From the NCBI RefSeq assembly GCF_038738535.1, contig NZ_CP046128.1, forward strand, positions 2,356,001 through 2,420,000: a stretch of 64,000 bases of DNA, read 5' to 3'. The stretch's first letter is position 1, and every line of letters starts with the position of its first letter. Below, piece by piece: positions 62,255 to 64,000 of this stretch. Source of the DNA: Bacillus pumilus (GTDB taxonomy: Bacteria > Bacillota > Bacilli > Bacillales > Bacillaceae). The translations under genes were made by a program, and so were the position numbers. The notes under the pieces are model-generated. The model was not told the DNA's origin and did no database searches. It worked only from the letters and a program-made list of their open reading frames with translations.

Positions 62255-63235
62255 ATGACACAAGAATCTGATGAGCGTAAGTTGCAACAAATAAAACAAA
62301 TGCAACAGATGTTTTTAGAGAAAATGAAAACTCAACCTTATCCCATGTACCCTAATTACGGAAAAATCACACGCTATGAAGAAATCCCAATTAATTTACC
62401 TGAACAACGTCAACTTCGTCATCCTGGTGTAGAAGGTTTAATGGTACAACTTCCAATTATTGAAAATACAAATTACAAAGGGAGTGGTAAGTTAGCGGGA
62501 AAAGTTGCTCTTATTACATGAGGGGATAGTGGTATTGGTGCAGCCGTAGCCATTGCCTTCGCAAAGGAAAGTGCTGACGTTGCGATTGCATACTTAGATG
62601 AACACGAAGATGCTAATAGAACAAAAGCAAGAATCGAAGAACTCGGACAACGTTGTTTATTGATGCCAGGAGACTTGCGAGATAAACAACAATGTATCAC
62701 CATTGTAGAGAAAACAGTAAAAACCTTCGGACGTCTAGATGTTCTATGTAACCACGTTGGTATCCAATTTCAACAACCAAGCCTTCTTGACATTACAGAC
62801 GAACAATTCGATGACACCTTTAAAGTCAACATATACTCACATTTTTACGCAACCAGAGCAGCTCTTCCTTACTTAAAACCAGGCAGTTCTATTATCGGTA
62901 CTTCTTCAGTCGTAACGTATGTAGGCGAGCAACAAATGATTGATTATACAGCCACAAAAGGGGCAATTGTTGGTTGGACACGTGCTTTGTCTAAAAATGT
63001 TGTAAAACAAGGAATTCGTGTAAACGCTGTTGCTCCAGGTCGAATCTGGACGCCACTCATTGCAGCAAGCTTCTCGTCAGACCAAGTGGGAGTATATGGA
63101 GCATTTAACCCAATGGAACGAGTTGCGCATCCATTTGAACTCGCACCAACATTTGTTTATCTCGCTTCTGATGATTCACGTTTTGTTACAGGTCAAGTGC
63201 TGCATGTTGACGGTGGGGAATCCACACATTCCTAA
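62255..63235 (+). pseudogene. Short-chain dehydrogenase with an internal stop codon
   Basis: A gene of about 326 codons of the glucose/ribitol-dehydrogenase-like SDR family, as in B. subtilis YhdF/YhxC. The N-terminal extension (PYPMYPNYGKITRYEEIP) and the core ([33 protein letters not shown] with the Tyr-x-x-x-Lys pair, [13 protein letters not shown]) are intact. At 62519-62521 a TGA stands where GGA (Gly) belongs in the cofactor motif TGGDSGIG. The remaining 62660-63235 frame starts after the NAD-binding loop and would not make a full enzyme. A good ribosome site (TTGGAGGG) precedes ATG 62255. Confidence 0.88.
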
Positions 63236-63253
63236 TATAAGGAGGTCATTGGA

Positions 63254-63418
63254 TTGAGATATGAATTTAACCCAGAAGTAGAGTTATTACTTGTGAATCA
63301 TTCAATGGAAAAAGTCACTATGGTTTATATGGAGGATTCATGGCTAATGCCTGAAATTGGACGTAGACCGCCTTATTATTGCTACCCAAATTACGAACTG
63401 AATTATCCAGTAATTTAA
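63254..63418 (+). CDS. Small acidic protein after the SDR gene
   Basis: A 54-residue frame from TTG 63254 with AAGGAGG eight bases upstream. It reads RYEFNPEVELLLVNHSMEKV and ends in Tyr/Pro-rich YYCYPNYELNYPVI. It follows the dehydrogenase by 18 bases and ends before a terminator, so it was likely cotranscribed with it. No family known to me. Confidence 0.6.
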   Translation: MRYEFNPEVELLLVNHSMEKVTMVYMEDSWLMPEIGRRPPYYCYPNYELNYPVI

Positions 63419-63433
63419 ATCAATCGCAGACAA

Positions 63434-63466
63434 AAAAACTTCCGAAACAACGACGGAAGTTTTTTC
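63434..63466 (+). terminator. Terminator after the SDR transcript
   Basis: The stem AAAACTTCCG/CGGAAGTTTT followed by TTCTTT on the plus strand. Confidence 0.88.
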
Positions 63467-63629
63467 TTTATTTCAGAACGGGTAAATGGGCAAATGAGTA
63501 AAGGGTGGTTACTTTTCATAAAATCACAGTTTTATTAATCGTTGTGTAATGATGACTGACCGGCCCCTCTAGTAGCCCATTTACATCAACTTTAAATCTA
63601 ATCGTCCTTTTCTTTTGATCACAACAAAA

Positions 63630-63678
63630 AACCTCCTATACCTTATACTGACCGTTTAACTATACAATATAGGAGGTT
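63630..63678 (-). terminator. Inverted repeat, possible minus-strand terminator
   Basis: The arms AACCTCCTATA (63630-63640) and TATAGGAGGTT (63668-63678) are perfect, with a 27-base loop. On the minus strand the second arm is followed by a T run, so it could be the terminator of a tRNA transcript that once ended at 63711. A mobile-element end is the alternative. Confidence 0.45.
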
Positions 63679-63710
63679 GATTTGACGGGTTTTAGCACCC
63701 GATTTAATTA

Positions 63711-63755
63711 CGTCCCAGGAGAGATTCGAACTCCCGACCGACGGCTTAGAAGGCC
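63711..63755 (-). repeat. tRNA-Arg(UCU) 3'-half, copy 2
   Basis: On the minus strand this is an exact-looking 3' half of tRNA-Arg(UCU): GGCCTTCTAAGCCGTCGGTC, then GGGAGTTCGAATCTC and TCCTGGGACG. The sequence 5' of the anticodon stem (GGCGAAATCCATAGT) does not fit this tRNA, so the gene is only a half. The flank 63800-63880 resembles the flank of copy 1 (CATGTGTAACGGTCACTTTCC here, CATGTATAACGATCACTTTTC there), which makes the repeat about 150 bases long in total. Confidence 0.82.
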
Positions 63756-63779
63756 ACTATGGATTTCGCCACCAGCGCC

Positions 63780-64000
63780 CTATATATCGCTATTTGTTTA
63801 CGTTCATGTGTAACGGTCACTTTCCAAACTTTGACCGATTGACTTAATTTCCACTATATTTGCTTACGTTAAATCCCCAATTTCTAATAAGAATCATAGA
63901 CATATTAATTATAGCTTTAACAATAATCAACCAACTTTCTATGAATTTAAAACCCACGTAATACAAAGGCTAAACAAGATGTAAATCGCTTACTTCATCT
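63780..64000. other. Terminal stretch without gene
   Basis: Apart from the degenerate repeat flank up to about 63880 I see no open frame with a ribosome site, no RNA gene and no terminator in this AT-rich end. Confidence 0.5.

Noticed and set aside
62519-62521. TGA in the SDR gene as selenocysteine or programmed read-through
   Set aside because: The family has Gly there, no selenocysteine insertion element is apparent, and the neighbourhood is full of pseudogenes.

Overview
The window reads as a Bacillus chromosome of the B. pumilus / B. safensis / B. altitudinis type. Gene order and protein sequence follow the classic B. subtilis block pheA-pheB-obg-spo0B ... leuA-ilvC-ilvH-ilvB almost gene for gene, but the proteins differ from those of B. 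subtilis, as expected for a sister group. The species call is an inference from protein recall, not from a search.

From 1 to about 45.2 kb nearly everything is on the minus strand and belongs to the core genome. In order it holds: pheA (partial), pheB, obg, spo0B; rpmA-prp-rplU with an L21 leader; spoIVFA-spoIVFB with a sigma-E-like promoter; mreBCD-minCD; radC, maf, spoIIB, comC, folC; valS behind a valine T-box; ysxE and spoVID; the haem operon hemA-X-C-D-B-L with two PerR boxes; ysxD (plus strand); ysxC, lonA, lonB (with a consensus sigma-F promoter), clpX, tig, ysoA; and ilvBHC-leuABCD behind a leucine T-box. Upstream of that T-box sits a class-IV branched-chain aminotransferase gene (ilvE) with its own sigma-A promoter, a CodY box and a cre site. 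ilvE therefore appears to share the operon promoter but not the tRNA-Leu control.

From 46.8 to 54.3 kb come pgl (plus strand), a DUF1232 gene, the D-alanylation operon dltXABCD with an ECF-type promoter, and a secreted Kelch-repeat protein.

From 54.5 kb to the end the region is accessory and decaying. It holds a broken DUF4241 gene, two small membrane proteins, an intact LXG polymorphic toxin with a type-50 C-terminal domain followed by a probable immunity gene, remains of phage genes (zinc-ribbon protein, HNH nuclease, truncated tyrosine recombinase), several frameshifted genes of unknown function, a multi-pass membrane protein, a small secreted protein, and a short-chain dehydrogenase gene with a stop codon in its cofactor motif. 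Two tRNA-Arg(UCU) 3'-end copies about 2.3 kb apart look like scars of integration at that tRNA. The LXG toxin/immunity pair is the most interesting functional unit. The tRNA scars, recombinase stump and many frameshifts together describe a decayed integrative element.
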